A DNA stretch of 36,122 nt, taken from the NCBI RefSeq assembly GCF_007556585.1, contig NZ_VJNA01000026.1, positions 1 through 36,122 on the forward strand, in the 5' to 3' direction. Below are positions 9,725 through 18,054 of the stretch, one piece after another (the first letter of the stretch is position 1; each line of letters opens with the position of its first letter). The DNA comes from Tepidimonas aquatica (GTDB lineage Bacteria; Pseudomonadota; Gammaproteobacteria; Burkholderiales; Burkholderiaceae_C). A model generated the notes under the pieces. The model made no database searches and was not told where the DNA came from. It saw only the letters and a list, made by a program, of their open reading frames with translations. The translations under genes were made by a program, and so were the position numbers.

Positions 9725-11212
9725 ATGTTCGAATCCGCTGAGATTGGCCATCGTCTGGACCGTGCCACGTACAAGGCCCAGGTGCCTGGGTTGCGCGCGG
9801 CGTTGTTGCAGGCCCAGTACGAGCTGCTGCAGCGTGCCGACCGTGCGGTGTGCATTCTGATCAACGGGGTCGACGGGGCAGGCCGCAGCGAAACAGTCAA
9901 CACCCTCAACGCCTGGATGGACCCACGCCATATCCGCACCGAGGCGTTCGACCCGTTGCGGGACGAGGAGCGCCGCTGGCCCGAGATGTGGCGCTTTTGG
10001 CAGGTGTTGCCGCCCAAGGGCCACATTGGCATCTTGTTTGGCTCGTGGTACACCGATCCCATCCACTGCCGGGTGCAGGGGCGCGATGACCGACAACGCT
10101 TTGCGTTGCGGCTGGAGCGCATCCGGCGCTTCGAGCGCATGCTGGTCGCCGAGGGGGTGGTACTGGTCAAGTTCTGGTTCCATCTGTCAAAAAAGGCGGT
10201 CAAAGCGCGCTACAAGGCGTTGGCGGCGGATCCGCGCACGGCATGGCGCATCGGGCCGCGCGAAAGGGCGCACCTCAAACGCTACGATGCCTTCATCGAC
10301 GCGGCCGACGAAGCGCTGCGCAGCACCAGCCTGGGCGAGGCGCCCTGGATCGTCATTGATGGCAGCGACGACGCCTACCGGGAGCTGACCGCGGGGCGGC
10401 ACCTGCTGACGGTGCTGCAGCACCGACCGCCTCCGGCGCCGGCCCCCGTGCCCGTGCCCCCGGCGGTGCTGGAGCTGCCGGCGCGTCCAGCCAGCCTGTT
10501 GCACGCGTTCGACTACGGCCGCAGCCTGACACAGCAGCGCTACGAACGCCAGTTGGCCCGCTGGCAAGGCGAGCTCAATCAGCTCAGCCGCCACCCTGGG
10601 CTGTGCAAACGCTCGCTCGTCGTGGTGTTCGAGGGCATGGACGCGGCGGGCAAGGGCAGCACGATACGGCGTTTGACCGCAGCGTGGGACGCACGGTTTT
10701 ACCGCGTGGTGCCGGTGGCGGCCCCGAACGAAAACGAGCGTACGCAACCGTATCTGTGGCGCTTTTGGCGCTACATCCCTCCCCACGGCAAGGCGGTCAT
10801 CTTCGACCGTTCATGGTACGGTCGGGTGTTGGTCGAGCGCGTCGAGGGGCTGTGCAGCGAGGCCGACTGGATGCGCGCGTACGGCGAGATCAACGCCTAC
10901 GAGGAGGAGTTGGCCGAGGCCGGGGCGATCATCGTCAAGTTTTGGCTGGCCATCACGCCCGAGGAGCAGCTGCGGCGCTTCCGCGAGCGCGAGAACACCC
11001 CGTACAAGCGCCACAAGATCACGCCCGAGGATTGGCGCAACCGCGAAAAGTGGCCTCAATACGAACGCGCCGTGGAGCAGATGGTGGACCGCACGTCGAC
11101 CCGCGTGGCACCATGGCACATCGTGGCCAGCGACGACAAGCGCTGGGCGCGTGTCGAGGTGCTGCGCACGCTGACGCGCCGGCTACGGGCGGCGCTGGAC
11201 GACGAAGCTTGA
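9725..11212 (+). CDS. pap: Polyphosphate:AMP phosphotransferase (two-domain PPK2)
   Basis: Class II PPK2 enzyme, expected to phosphorylate AMP to ADP using inorganic polyphosphate. The 495-residue protein consists of two fused PPK2 kinase domains. The N-terminal one (about 10-260) has an altered P-loop GVDGAGRSE. The C-terminal one (about 265-495) has the canonical GMDAAGKGST at about 302-311, the Walker B-like FDRSWYGRVLVERVEG and the lid ENTPYKRHKIT. In characterised enzymes of this type only the second domain is catalytic, which matches the degenerate first P-loop. The ATG at 9725 is preceded by GGAGGG with five bases of spacing. It is divergent from rpsU and convergent with the YkgJ-type gene. 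Confidence 0.93.
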   Translation: MFESAEIGHRLDRATYKAQVPGLRAALLQAQYELLQRADRAVCILINGVDGAGRSETVNTLNAWMDPRHIRTEAFDPLRDEERRWPEMWRFWQVLPPKGHIGILFGSWYTDPIHCRVQGRDDRQRFALRLERIRRFERMLVAEGVVLVKFWFHLSKKAVKARYKALAADPRTAWRIGPRERAHLKRYDAFIDAADEALRSTSLGEAPWIVIDGSDDAYRELTAGRHLLTVLQHRPPPAPAPVPVPPAVLELPARPASLLHAFDYGRSLTQQRYERQLARWQGELNQLSRHPGLCKRSLVVVFEGMDAAGKGSTIRRLTAAWDARFYRVVPVAAPNENERTQPYLWRFWRYIPPHGKAVIFDRSWYGRVLVERVEGLCSEADWMRAYGEINAYEEELAEAGAIIVKFWLAITPEEQLRRFRERENTPYKRHKITPEDWRNREKWPQYERAVEQMVDRTSTRVAPWHIVASDDKRWARVEVLRTLTRRLRAALDDEA

Positions 11213-11226
11213 GACCGGCGCGTTGG

Positions 11227-11535
11227 TCAGGTGCCCAACGGGGGCAGGCCGTGGCGGGCACGCGCCTTGGTGCACGCGTCGCTGCCGGCCTCGAACTCCC
11301 GGCACGGTGAGGGCCGCCACTCGTAAATACCGCAGGTCACCTGCTGGCCCACGGTGCCGGTCAGCGCGGCGCACCGCGGGGGCCGGTGGTCGGTTCCGCG
11401 CATCCGCACGGTGGCGCCGCTAACCTCGACCGCCAACCCGTCGGGTACCCGGCCGCCGCAGCTTTGCGTTTCGTACACCGAAAAATCAACCCGAAACCAG
11501 GCGCAGCATGCGCCGCAGCGCAAGCACTCGCTCAT
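11227..11535 (-). CDS. YkgJ-family Cys-cluster protein
   Basis: Small putative zinc- or iron-chelating protein of the UPF0153/YkgJ family; function unknown. The 102-residue product begins with CLRCGACCAWFRV, the CxxCxxCC cluster, and has further Cys residues (CAALTG, CGIYEWRPSPCREF) completing the family pattern. GGGAG lies just upstream of the ATG. It lies on the same strand as argD-argF, downstream of the argF-derived tandem repeat, so any argF transcript reading through the repeats would reach it. Its stop is 15 bases from the convergent pap stop. Confidence 0.88.
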   Translation of the reverse strand: MSECLRCGACCAWFRVDFSVYETQSCGGRVPDGLAVEVSGATVRMRGTDHRPPRCAALTGTVGQQVTCGIYEWRPSPCREFEAGSDACTKARARHGLPPLGT

Positions 11536-11580
11536 CGCACTCCCAACCGATTTTCAACACGGTATGGCTCACGGCCGGCC

Positions 11581-12045
11581 GAGCAACAGGTATTCCATCA
11601 ACGCTTTTTGCACATGCATGCGGTTTGGCCGCTGCGCTCGAAACCGCATGGGTTACTGCTGGCCGAGCAACAGGTATTCCATCAACGCCTTTTGCACATG
11701 CATGCGGTTTGGCCGCTGCGCTCGAAACCGCATGGGTTACTGCTGGCCGAGCAACAGGTATTCCATCAACGCTTTTTGCACATGCATGCGGTTTGGCCGC
11801 TGCGCTCGAAACCGCATGGGTTACTGCTGGCCGAGCAACAGGTATTCCATCAACGCCTTTTGCACATGCATGCGGTTTGGCCGCTGCGCTCGAAACCGCA
11901 TGGGTTACTGCTGGCCGAGCAACAGGTATTCCATCAACGCTTTTTGCACATGCATGCGGTTTGGCCGCTGCGCTCGAAACCGCATGGGTTACTGCTGGCC
12001 GAGCAACAGGTATTCCATCAACGCCTTTTGCACATGCATGCGGTT
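11581..12045. repeat. 84-bp tandem array derived from the argF 3' end
   Basis: Five complete 84-base units begin at 11581, 11665, 11749, 11833 and 11917. A sixth, partial unit (12001-12045) runs into the coding sequence of argF. Units appear identical except for one site, which alternates T,C,T,C,T,C along the array (CGCTTTTTGC versus CGCCTTTTGC). In the argF frame that site is a synonymous AAA/AAG lysine codon. Each unit is 28 codons long and carries the last argF codons (ending LLLGQQ) plus the TAA stop, then CCCATG. Each unit also has a perfect 10-bp stem (CATGCGGTTT and complement) around a 14-base loop. About 25 bases left of 11581 are a decayed further copy. No gene is seen in 11536-11988 apart from this array. 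Confidence 0.97.
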
Positions 12046-12939
12046 TTCGGCTTCGTCCCAGACGACGGATTGGGGGCCGTCGATGACGTCGGCGTCCACC
12101 TCCTCGCCACGGTGCGCCGGCAGGCAGTGCATGAACAGCGCGTCCGGCTTGGCTTGCGCCATCATGGCCGCGGTCACGCGCCAGGCGGCAAAGGCCTTTT
12201 GGCGTGCTTCGTTTTCGGCCTCGTAGCCCATGCTGGTCCACACGTCGGTGGTCACCAGGTCGGCACCGCGGCAGGCGGCCATCGGGTCGTCGAACACCTG
12301 CCAGAAGTCGCCCCGCGGCACGCCCGCCACGGCGGGGTCCACCTCGTAGCCACGCGGGGTGCTGAGGTGGACACGGAAACCCAAGATCTGCGCCGCCTGC
12401 AGCCAGGTGTTGGCCATGTTGTTACCGTCGCCGATCCACGCCACCGTGATGCCGCGCAGCGCCGCGGCGTCGATGGAGCCGTCGGCGCGGCGGCCACGGT
12501 GCTCCAGCCAGGTGAACAAATCGGCCAGGATCTGGCAGGGGTGGAACTCGTTGGTCAGGCCGTTGATGACCGGCACGCGCGAATGCGCGGCAAAGCGCTC
12601 GATTTTGCTTTGCTCGAAGGTGCGGATCATCACCAGGTCCACCATGCGGCTGATGACGCGGGCGGTGTCTTCGATCGGCTCGCTGCGCCCGAGCTGGCTG
12701 TCGCCGGTGGTCAGGTGCACCACCGAGCCGCCCATTTGGTACATCCCCGCCTCGAAGCTGACGCGCGTGCGCGTGCTGGCCTTTTCGAAGATCATCGCCA
12801 GCGTACGGTCGACTAGCGGCTGGTAGCGCTCGTAGGTTTTGAACTTGTGCTTGATCAGGGCCGCGCGCTCGAACAAGTAGGCGTACTCGTCGGCCGTGAA
12901 ATCCTTGAACTGCAGGTAGTGGCGGAGCGGTGGGGTCAT
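11989..12939 (-). CDS. argF: Ornithine carbamoyltransferase
   Basis: Forms citrulline from ornithine and carbamoyl phosphate in arginine synthesis. The 316-residue cytosolic enzyme shows EKASTRTRVSFE (carbamoyl-phosphate site, about 54-65), HPCQILAD (about 140), the SMG-type ornithine loop in DVWTSMGYE and MHCLPAHRGEEV. Start and upstream argD stop overlap by four bases (ATGA), so translation is probably coupled. The last ~17 codons and the stop lie in the proximal copy of an 84-bp tandem repeat. The repeat leaves the protein intact because the first stop met is the original one. The C-terminus ends MEYLLLGQQ. Confidence 0.96.
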   Translation of the reverse strand: MTPPLRHYLQFKDFTADEYAYLFERAALIKHKFKTYERYQPLVDRTLAMIFEKASTRTRVSFEAGMYQMGGSVVHLTTGDSQLGRSEPIEDTARVISRMVDLVMIRTFEQSKIERFAAHSRVPVINGLTNEFHPCQILADLFTWLEHRGRRADGSIDAAALRGITVAWIGDGNNMANTWLQAAQILGFRVHLSTPRGYEVDPAVAGVPRGDFWQVFDDPMAACRGADLVTTDVWTSMGYEAENEARQKAFAAWRVTAAMMAQAKPDALFMHCLPAHRGEEVDADVIDGPQSVVWDEAENRMHVQKALMEYLLLGQQ

Positions 12940-14141
12940 GCGGAGGTCTCGTCGAGGAAGGTGCGCACCTGGGGCACCAGCTTGGCGATGATTTCGTCGG
13001 CTTCGGCACGCGTCAGGATCAGCGGCGGCACCAACCGCACCACGCGGTCGGCGGTCACCGAAATCAGCAACCCGGCGCGCGCGCAGCGCAGCACCAGATC
13101 GCCACAGGGGCGGTCGAGCTCGATGCCAATCATCAAGCCCTTGCCGCGCACCTCGCGCACCCCGGGTACGGCGTGCAGCTCGGCCCACAGCTGGGTCAGC
13201 AGGTGCTGCCCCTGCCGCGCGGCGTTGTCCAGCAGGCCTTCGTCTTCCATGATGCGGATGGTTTCCAGGCCGGCGCGCATCGCCAGTGGGTTGCCGCCGA
13301 ACGTGGTGCCGTGGTTGCCCGGCTGGAAGATCTGTGCCGCGCGCGGCCCGGCCACCACCGCGCCCACCGGCACGCCCGAACCCAGCCCCTTGGCCAGCGG
13401 CATCACGTCCGGGCGAATGTTGGCCCATTGGTGCGCGAACCACCGGCCGGTGCGGCCCATGCCGCACTGCACCTCGTCGATCATCAGCAGCCAATCGCGT
13501 TGGTCGCACAGCGCGCGCACGCCGGCGATGTAGTCGGGCTGCAGTGGGTGCACGCCGCCTTCGCCCTGGATGGCCTCGAAAAACACCGCCACGACGTTGG
13601 GGTTGCCGTTGGTGGCGCGGTGCAGCGCGTCCAGGTCGTTGGCCGGCACACGGATGAAGCCTTCGACCAGCGGCTCGAAGCCGGCTTGCACCTTGGGGTT
13701 GCCGGTGGCCGACAGCGTGGCGAGCGAGCGGCCGTGGAACGCCCGCTCGTAAACGACGATTTCGGGGCGTGCGATGCCCTTGTCGTGCCCGAACTTGCGC
13801 GCCAGCTTCAGTGCGGCTTCGTTGGCTTCCAGCCCGCTGGAGCAAAAGAAAACCTTGTCCAGCCCGCTGCGCTCGCACAGCGCCGCGGCCAGCGGCTCGG
13901 TGTAGGGGTGGTGATGGTAGTTGCTCGTGTGAATGAGCTGGCCGACTTGGTCCTGCAACGCCCGCACCAGGCGCGGGTGGGCGTGGCCCAGCGTGTTGAC
14001 GGCGATACCCGCCAATGCGTCCAGGTACTCGCGCCCCTGGTCGTCCCACACGCGGCACCCCCTGCCGTGGGTGAGCATGACGGGCACACGCCCGTAGGTG
14101 GACATGACATGCGGCTCGGGGATCGGCTTGAGGTCGTACAT
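12936..14141 (-). CDS. argD: Acetylornithine aminotransferase
   Basis: PLP-dependent aminotransferase of arginine (and often lysine) synthesis. The 401-residue protein has the class III aminotransferase features: CSSGLEANEAALKLAR (about 105), FHGRSLATLSATG, the cofactor-binding LLMIDEVQCGMGRTG and the Schiff-base lysine in PLAKGLGSGVP (about 248). The ATG giving MYDLKPIPEPHV was chosen; a second ATG 12 codons downstream (MSTYGRVPV) starts at the conserved region and may be the true start. It overlaps argF by ATGA. It is divergent from the DUF3579 gene with a 150-base intergenic region. Confidence 0.94.
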   Translation of the reverse strand: MYDLKPIPEPHVMSTYGRVPVMLTHGRGCRVWDDQGREYLDALAGIAVNTLGHAHPRLVRALQDQVGQLIHTSNYHHHPYTEPLAAALCERSGLDKVFFCSSGLEANEAALKLARKFGHDKGIARPEIVVYERAFHGRSLATLSATGNPKVQAGFEPLVEGFIRVPANDLDALHRATNGNPNVVAVFFEAIQGEGGVHPLQPDYIAGVRALCDQRDWLLMIDEVQCGMGRTGRWFAHQWANIRPDVMPLAKGLGSGVPVGAVVAGPRAAQIFQPGNHGTTFGGNPLAMRAGLETIRIMEDEGLLDNAARQGQHLLTQLWAELHAVPGVREVRGKGLMIGIELDRPCGDLVLRCARAGLLISVTADRVVRLVPPLILTRAEADEIIAKLVPQVRTFLDETSA

Positions 14142-14263
14142 CGTGTCGGGCGCTCCGGGAGGTTGGGTCGGCAAGCCATCCATTCTATCGATGCCGCGCA
14201 TGGCCGATGGTGGTGCGTGCGGCGACCGACCGTCGGTGGGTACGTAACCGGAACGGCACCAAG

Positions 14264-14275
14264 TCTTATATAAGA
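14264..14275. promoter_or_regulatory. Perfect 12-bp palindrome TCTTATATAAGA
   Basis: A fully symmetric AT-rich palindrome in an otherwise GC-rich argD/DUF3579 intergenic region, 17 bases before the DUF3579 ATG. The symmetry and position over the probable -10 region (TATAAG or TAGAAT) suggest an operator for a dimeric repressor. The regulator is not identified. Confidence 0.45.
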
Positions 14276-14291
14276 TAGAATACCGCCCGTG

Positions 14292-14621
14292 ATGGACACG
14301 CCCCAGGCCCAGCAAATTTTTATTCAGGGGGTGACCCGCAGCGGGCGCACCTTCCGCCCGAGCGACTGGGCGGAGCGTCTGGCCGGCGTGATGCGCCCTT
14401 TCCATCCGCAAGCCCGTGCCAGTGGCCCTGCGGGGCACCTGGGCTATTCGCCCTGGGTGGTGCCGACCGTGGTCGGCGGTGTCAAGTGCGTGGTGGTGGA
14501 CCGGGCGCTGCGCGACTACGACGAGCGCGCGTGGGATTTCATCATGGGGTTTGCGCGCGACAACGACCTGGTCGTCACCGAGGCGTGCCTGGTGCCTGAC
14601 GCGCCCCCGCCACGCCGCTGA
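14292..14621 (+). CDS. DUF3579 domain-containing protein
   Basis: A 109-residue protein of a family found mainly in betaproteobacteria; function unknown. Recognisable parts are IFIQGVTRSGRTFRPSDWAERL near the N-terminus, the GYSPWVVPTVVGGVKCVVVD core, and WDFIMGFARDNDLVV near the C-terminus. There is no signal peptide or membrane segment. The ATG at 14292 directly follows a GTG that is also in frame. It is divergent from argD, a pairing common in Burkholderiales. The 12-bp palindrome just upstream could control it. Confidence 0.85.
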   Translation: MDTPQAQQIFIQGVTRSGRTFRPSDWAERLAGVMRPFHPQARASGPAGHLGYSPWVVPTVVGGVKCVVVDRALRDYDERAWDFIMGFARDNDLVVTEACLVPDAPPPRR

Positions 14622-14685
14622 GTTCGCCAATTTCCACACACCGATCCCGTTTGGCCGCACGGCTCCCCAAAACGCCAACGCCTCC

Positions 14686-14711
14686 CGGGTGGGAGGCGTT
14701 GAGGTTTGCCC
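14686..14711 (-). terminator. rpsT terminator
   Basis: Perfect 11-bp stem CAACGCCTCCC with a 4-base loop. On the minus strand, after rpsT, the stem is followed by GCGTTTTGG, a short U-run. It may also stop DUF3579 transcription from the other side. Confidence 0.7.
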
Positions 14712-14793
14712 GGCGCGTCGGGCGTTGCTGGCAGCGCACCCGTTCCAAAGGCAGGCGGCACGTGGCCGCCCGTGCGGGTGTTTGCGCGCGAGG

Positions 14794-15096
14794 TCAAGCG
14801 GCCGCGGCAGCGGCGCCCAGCGCCTTGACCTTGGCCGACAGGCGGCTCTTGTCACGCGCCGCCTTGTTCTTGTGGAAGATGCCCTTGTCGGCGATCGAGT
14901 CGACGATCGATTGCATCTGCGCAAACAGCTCGGTCGCCTTGGCCTTGTCGCCGGCGGCGACGGCCTTTTCGACCTTCTTGATCGCGGTGCGGTACTTGGA
15001 GCGCAGCGAGCTGTTGTGGGCGTTGAGCTTGGCGTTCTGGCGGGCGCGCTTGCGGCCCGACTTCAGACGCGGGGACTTGTTGGACTTGGTGGCCAT
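14794..15096 (-). CDS. rpsT: 30S ribosomal protein S20
   Basis: Basic 16S rRNA-binding primary assembly protein. The 100-residue product starts [19 protein letters not shown] and has the S20 helical bundle blocks [18 protein letters not shown] and [18 protein letters not shown]. It ends in an Ala run (about six). It is a single-gene transcript with its own strong promoter and a hairpin terminator. Confidence 0.97.
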   Translation of the reverse strand: MATKSNKSPRLKSGRKRARQNAKLNAHNSSLRSKYRTAIKKVEKAVAAGDKAKATELFAQMQSIVDSIADKGIFHKNKAARDKSRLSAKVKALGAAAAAA

Positions 15097-15147
15097 GGAT
15101 GGGTTCCTGACAAGAGGTTTGGGAGGATGATGCCAGCAAAACCCGCA

Positions 15148-15176
15148 ATTATAGATGGCAGCGCCGGCGTTGGCAA
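15148..15176 (-). promoter_or_regulatory. Sigma-70 promoter of rpsT
   Basis: On the minus strand TTGCCA and TATAAT are separated by exactly 17 bases, the best consensus match seen in the window. It is about 50 bases upstream of the rpsT start. Confidence 0.75.
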
Positions 15177-15326
15177 AGAAGCAACATCGGCGCGACCACG
15201 GCGGTGTTCGGTTGACCTTTGTCAACCGGATGCAAGGGGACTCGGGCATACTTGCGCGCGCTAACCGCGCCGCGCTGGGCTCGCCCGCGCGTGGCGTGGC
15301 CGGCTGCCGAGCTTTTTTCGGTGACG

Positions 15327-16454
15327 ATGTTTGGTTTCGACGACGCCATGACCCAGGAACACCCGAGCGCCGCCCAAGCGGCCCAACCCATTGCCCCGGG
15401 CGCGGCCCTGCCGCACCGCAAAATCATCCGCAGCTGGATCACGCCGCTGGCCGAGCGGCGCACCGCCATCGCGGTGGCGCTGCTGGTGCTGGACTGGGTG
15501 ATTTTCGCCGCCTTCATCGCCGGCACCATCGTGTTGACCAGCTGGTGGGCCAAGCTGCTGTGTGGCATGGCGGCCGGTTTCATGATCGAGCGCCTGTTCA
15601 TCATCGGGCACGACGCCTGCCACCAGAGCTACACGCCGCACCGAGGCCTCAACAAGCTGCTGGGGCGCATCGCCATGGTGCCGTCGCTGACGCCCTACAG
15701 CCTGTGGGAGGTCGGCCACAACGTGGTGCACCACGGCTACACCAACCTCAAGGGCGTGGACTTCGTGTGGGCACCACTGACCAAGGAAGAGTTTGAAGCC
15801 CTGCCGCGCTGGCGCCAGTGGCTCGAGCGTGTGTACCGCAGCGGCTGGGGGCCTGCGCTGTATTACTTCATCGAGATGTGGTGGCTGCGCATGTTCTTCC
15901 CGCGCAAGACCTACATGGGCACGCGCCGTCCCGAGTTCATCTGGGACGGGGTGTTCGTGCTCTGCGTCGCGCTGCTGTGGATCGGCGGCATGGTCTGGAC
16001 CGCGCTGGCCACGGGGCAGTCCGTGTGGCTGCAGGTGGTCATGGGCTTCGTCGTGCCGTTCATCTTCTGGAACGCGATGATCGGCTTCGTCGTGTATGTC
16101 CACCACACCCATCCGGCGGTGCAGTGGCACGACGACAAGGTGGCCTGGGCCAAGGCGGCGCCCTTTGTGTCCACCACGGTGCATCTGGAGTTCCCGCTGA
16201 AGATCGGTGCGCTGATGCACCACATCATGGAGCACACCGCGCACCACGTCGACATGAGCGTGCCGCTGTACAAGCTCAAGCAGGCGCAAAAGAAGCTGGA
16301 GGACATGCTGCCCGGGCGCATCATCATCCAGCGTTTCAGCTGGCGCTGGTACTTCGACACCGCGCGCCGCTGCAAGCTCTACGACTTCACGCGGCGCTGC
16401 TGGACCGATTTCCACGGACGCCCGACCAGCGACCCGGCGCCATCGTACGCCTGA
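15327..16454 (+). CDS. Fatty acid desaturase (membrane di-iron)
   Basis: Membrane-bound acyl-lipid desaturase family. It should introduce a double bond using O2 and electrons from a ferredoxin-like donor, adjusting membrane fluidity. The 375-residue protein has the three histidine boxes GHDACH, GHNVVHH and EHTAHH, expected to bind the di-iron centre. Hydrophobic segments flank them ([42 protein letters not shown]). Two starts are plausible: MFGFDD at 15327 or MTQEH seven codons later. Position specificity (delta-9 versus delta-12) cannot be told from sequence alone. A terminator follows immediately, so it is probably a single-gene unit. Confidence 0.88.
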   Translation: MFGFDDAMTQEHPSAAQAAQPIAPGAALPHRKIIRSWITPLAERRTAIAVALLVLDWVIFAAFIAGTIVLTSWWAKLLCGMAAGFMIERLFIIGHDACHQSYTPHRGLNKLLGRIAMVPSLTPYSLWEVGHNVVHHGYTNLKGVDFVWAPLTKEEFEALPRWRQWLERVYRSGWGPALYYFIEMWWLRMFFPRKTYMGTRRPEFIWDGVFVLCVALLWIGGMVWTALATGQSVWLQVVMGFVVPFIFWNAMIGFVVYVHHTHPAVQWHDDKVAWAKAAPFVSTTVHLEFPLKIGALMHHIMEHTAHHVDMSVPLYKLKQAQKKLEDMLPGRIIIQRFSWRWYFDTARRCKLYDFTRRCWTDFHGRPTSDPAPSYA

Positions 16455-16477
16455 GCGCCCCGTACCACGGACGTGAG

Positions 16478-16502
16478 CAAGGGACCGCATGGCGGTCCCT
16501 TG
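16478..16502 (+). terminator. Terminator of the desaturase gene
   Basis: Perfect 11-bp stem CAAGGGACCGC with a 3-base loop, 23 bases after the desaturase stop, followed by GCGTTGTT. Confidence 0.65.
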
Positions 16503-16551
16503 GCGTTGTTGCGCTGGCCAGCGCCGTGCTGCGGTGCGACAATACAGCCCA

Positions 16552-18054
16552 ATGACTCAAGCGTTTTCCGAACTGAACCTGGCCGAACCGTTGCAACGCG
16601 CGGTGGCCGAGATGGGCTACACGGCCCTGACCCCCATCCAGGCCCAGGCCATTCCCGTGGTGCTGCAGGGGCGCGACGTGATGGGTGCGGCCCAGACCGG
16701 CACCGGCAAGACGGCGGCGTTTTCGCTGCCGCTGCTGCAGCGGCTGTTGCGCCACGCCAACACCTCGACGTCGCCCGCGCGCCATCCGGTGCGTGCGCTG
16801 GTGCTGCTGCCCACGCGCGAGCTGGCCGATCAGGTGGCGCAGCAGATCAAGCTGTACGCCAAGCACACGCCGCTGCGCAGCGCGGTGGTGTTTGGCGGCA
16901 TGGACATGAAGCCTCAGGTCGAGGAGTTGCGCAAGGGCGTCGAGATCCTGGTGGCCACGCCGGGGCGGCTGCTGGACCACATCGAGGCCAAGACGGTGGT
17001 GCTCAACCAAGTCGAGTACGTGGTGCTGGACGAGGCCGACCGCATGCTCGACATCGGGTTTTTGCCGGACCTGCAGCGCATCTTGTCGTACCTGCCCAAG
17101 CAGCGCACGACGCTGCTGTTTTCGGCGACGTTTTCACCCGAGATCAAGCGCCTGGCGGCGAGTTACCTGCAGGACCCGGTGGTCATCGAGGTGGCTCGGC
17201 CCAACACGACCGCCTCCACCGTCGAGCAGCGCTTTTTCCGCGTCGAGGACGAGGACAAGCGCGCCGCGCTCAAGGCGCTGCTGCGCGAGCACGGCGTTCA
17301 GCAGGCGTTTGTCTTCGTCAACAGCAAGCTGGGCTGCGCGCGGCTGGCGCGTGCGCTGGAGCGCGATGGCCTGGCGGTGACGGCACTGCATGGCGACAAG
17401 AGCCAGGACGAGCGCCTCAAGGCGCTGGAGGCGTTCAAGCAAGGCCAGGTGCAGCTGCTGGTCTGCACCGACGTCGCCGCGCGCGGTCTGGACATCAAGG
17501 ACGTGCCGGCGGTGTTCAATGTGGACATTCCGTTCAACGCCGAGGACTACGTGCACCGCATCGGCCGCACCGGGCGGGCGGGAGCGTCGGGGCTGGCGTT
17601 TTCGTTCGTCACCGGCCGCGACGCCCGCGCGCTGGCCGACATCGAAAAACTGATTGGCCGCAAGGTTGAGGTCGAACCGCTGGAGTTGCCGCAGGAGCGG
17701 CGCGCCCGCCCTGCGCGCAGCAACGACGGACAGCGTCTGTGGCGCAGCAGCGAAGCGGACGCGGTGGCCGACACGGCGCCGCAGGCCGCACCGGCTGCGC
17801 CGCGCGCCAGTCGTGCCCGACCGACACGCGCGCCGGCGGTGGCCACCGACCCGCTGCTGGACCGTCCCTACGAGCCATCGCTGCCGCCCGACGTCAAACC
17901 CGACTGGGAGGCGGCCGCCAAGCCCGCGGCGCCCAAAGGCCTGTCGGCCTACATCCGGCCCAAGCGCAAGGTGCCGGCCCTGTTGCGCGCGCCGCTGCCG
18001 CCGCTCACATCCCCCGACCCGGTGCCTGAGCCTGCGGGCACGGCAGGCGGATGA
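16552..18054 (+). CDS. DEAD-box RNA helicase, RhlE type
   Basis: ATP-dependent RNA helicase of the RhlE group, acting in ribosome maturation or RNA turnover. The 500-residue protein has all core motifs: Q motif TPIQAQAI (about 24-31), Walker A AQTGTGKT, PTRELA, the DEAD box in VLDEADRMLDIGF, SATF, and the helicase C-terminal VCTDVAARGLDIK and HRIGRTGRAG. The last ~120 residues are a disordered Ala/Pro/Arg tail ending beyond a KRKVPALL patch, typical of RhlE paralogues. The start MTQAFSEL precedes the conserved FSELNLAEPL block. Its 3' end overlaps the convergent apaH gene by 50 bases. Confidence 0.95.
   Translation: MTQAFSELNLAEPLQRAVAEMGYTALTPIQAQAIPVVLQGRDVMGAAQTGTGKTAAFSLPLLQRLLRHANTSTSPARHPVRALVLLPTRELADQVAQQIKLYAKHTPLRSAVVFGGMDMKPQVEELRKGVEILVATPGRLLDHIEAKTVVLNQVEYVVLDEADRMLDIGFLPDLQRILSYLPKQRTTLLFSATFSPEIKRLAASYLQDPVVIEVARPNTTASTVEQRFFRVEDEDKRAALKALLREHGVQQAFVFVNSKLGCARLARALERDGLAVTALHGDKSQDERLKALEAFKQGQVQLLVCTDVAARGLDIKDVPAVFNVDIPFNAEDYVHRIGRTGRAGASGLAFSFVTGRDARALADIEKLIGRKVEVEPLELPQERRARPARSNDGQRLWRSSEADAVADTAPQAAPAAPRASRARPTRAPAVATDPLLDRPYEPSLPPDVKPDWEAAAKPAAPKGLSAYIRPKRKVPALLRAPLPPLTSPDPVPEPAGTAGG

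Noticed and set aside
11581-12045. CRISPR array
   Set aside because: Units are contiguous 84-bp copies with no variable spacers and derive from argF.
11989-12045. argF 3' end as a phage or island attachment site
   Set aside because: Tandem units without any intervening DNA or integrase gene fit slippage or unequal crossing-over better.
11354-12816. Long repetitive open frames (up to 476 codons) through the 84-bp array on both strands
   Set aside because: The unit length is a multiple of three, so any frame without a stop in one unit stays open in all. The reading frames that continue into argF run antisense to it and show no protein family.
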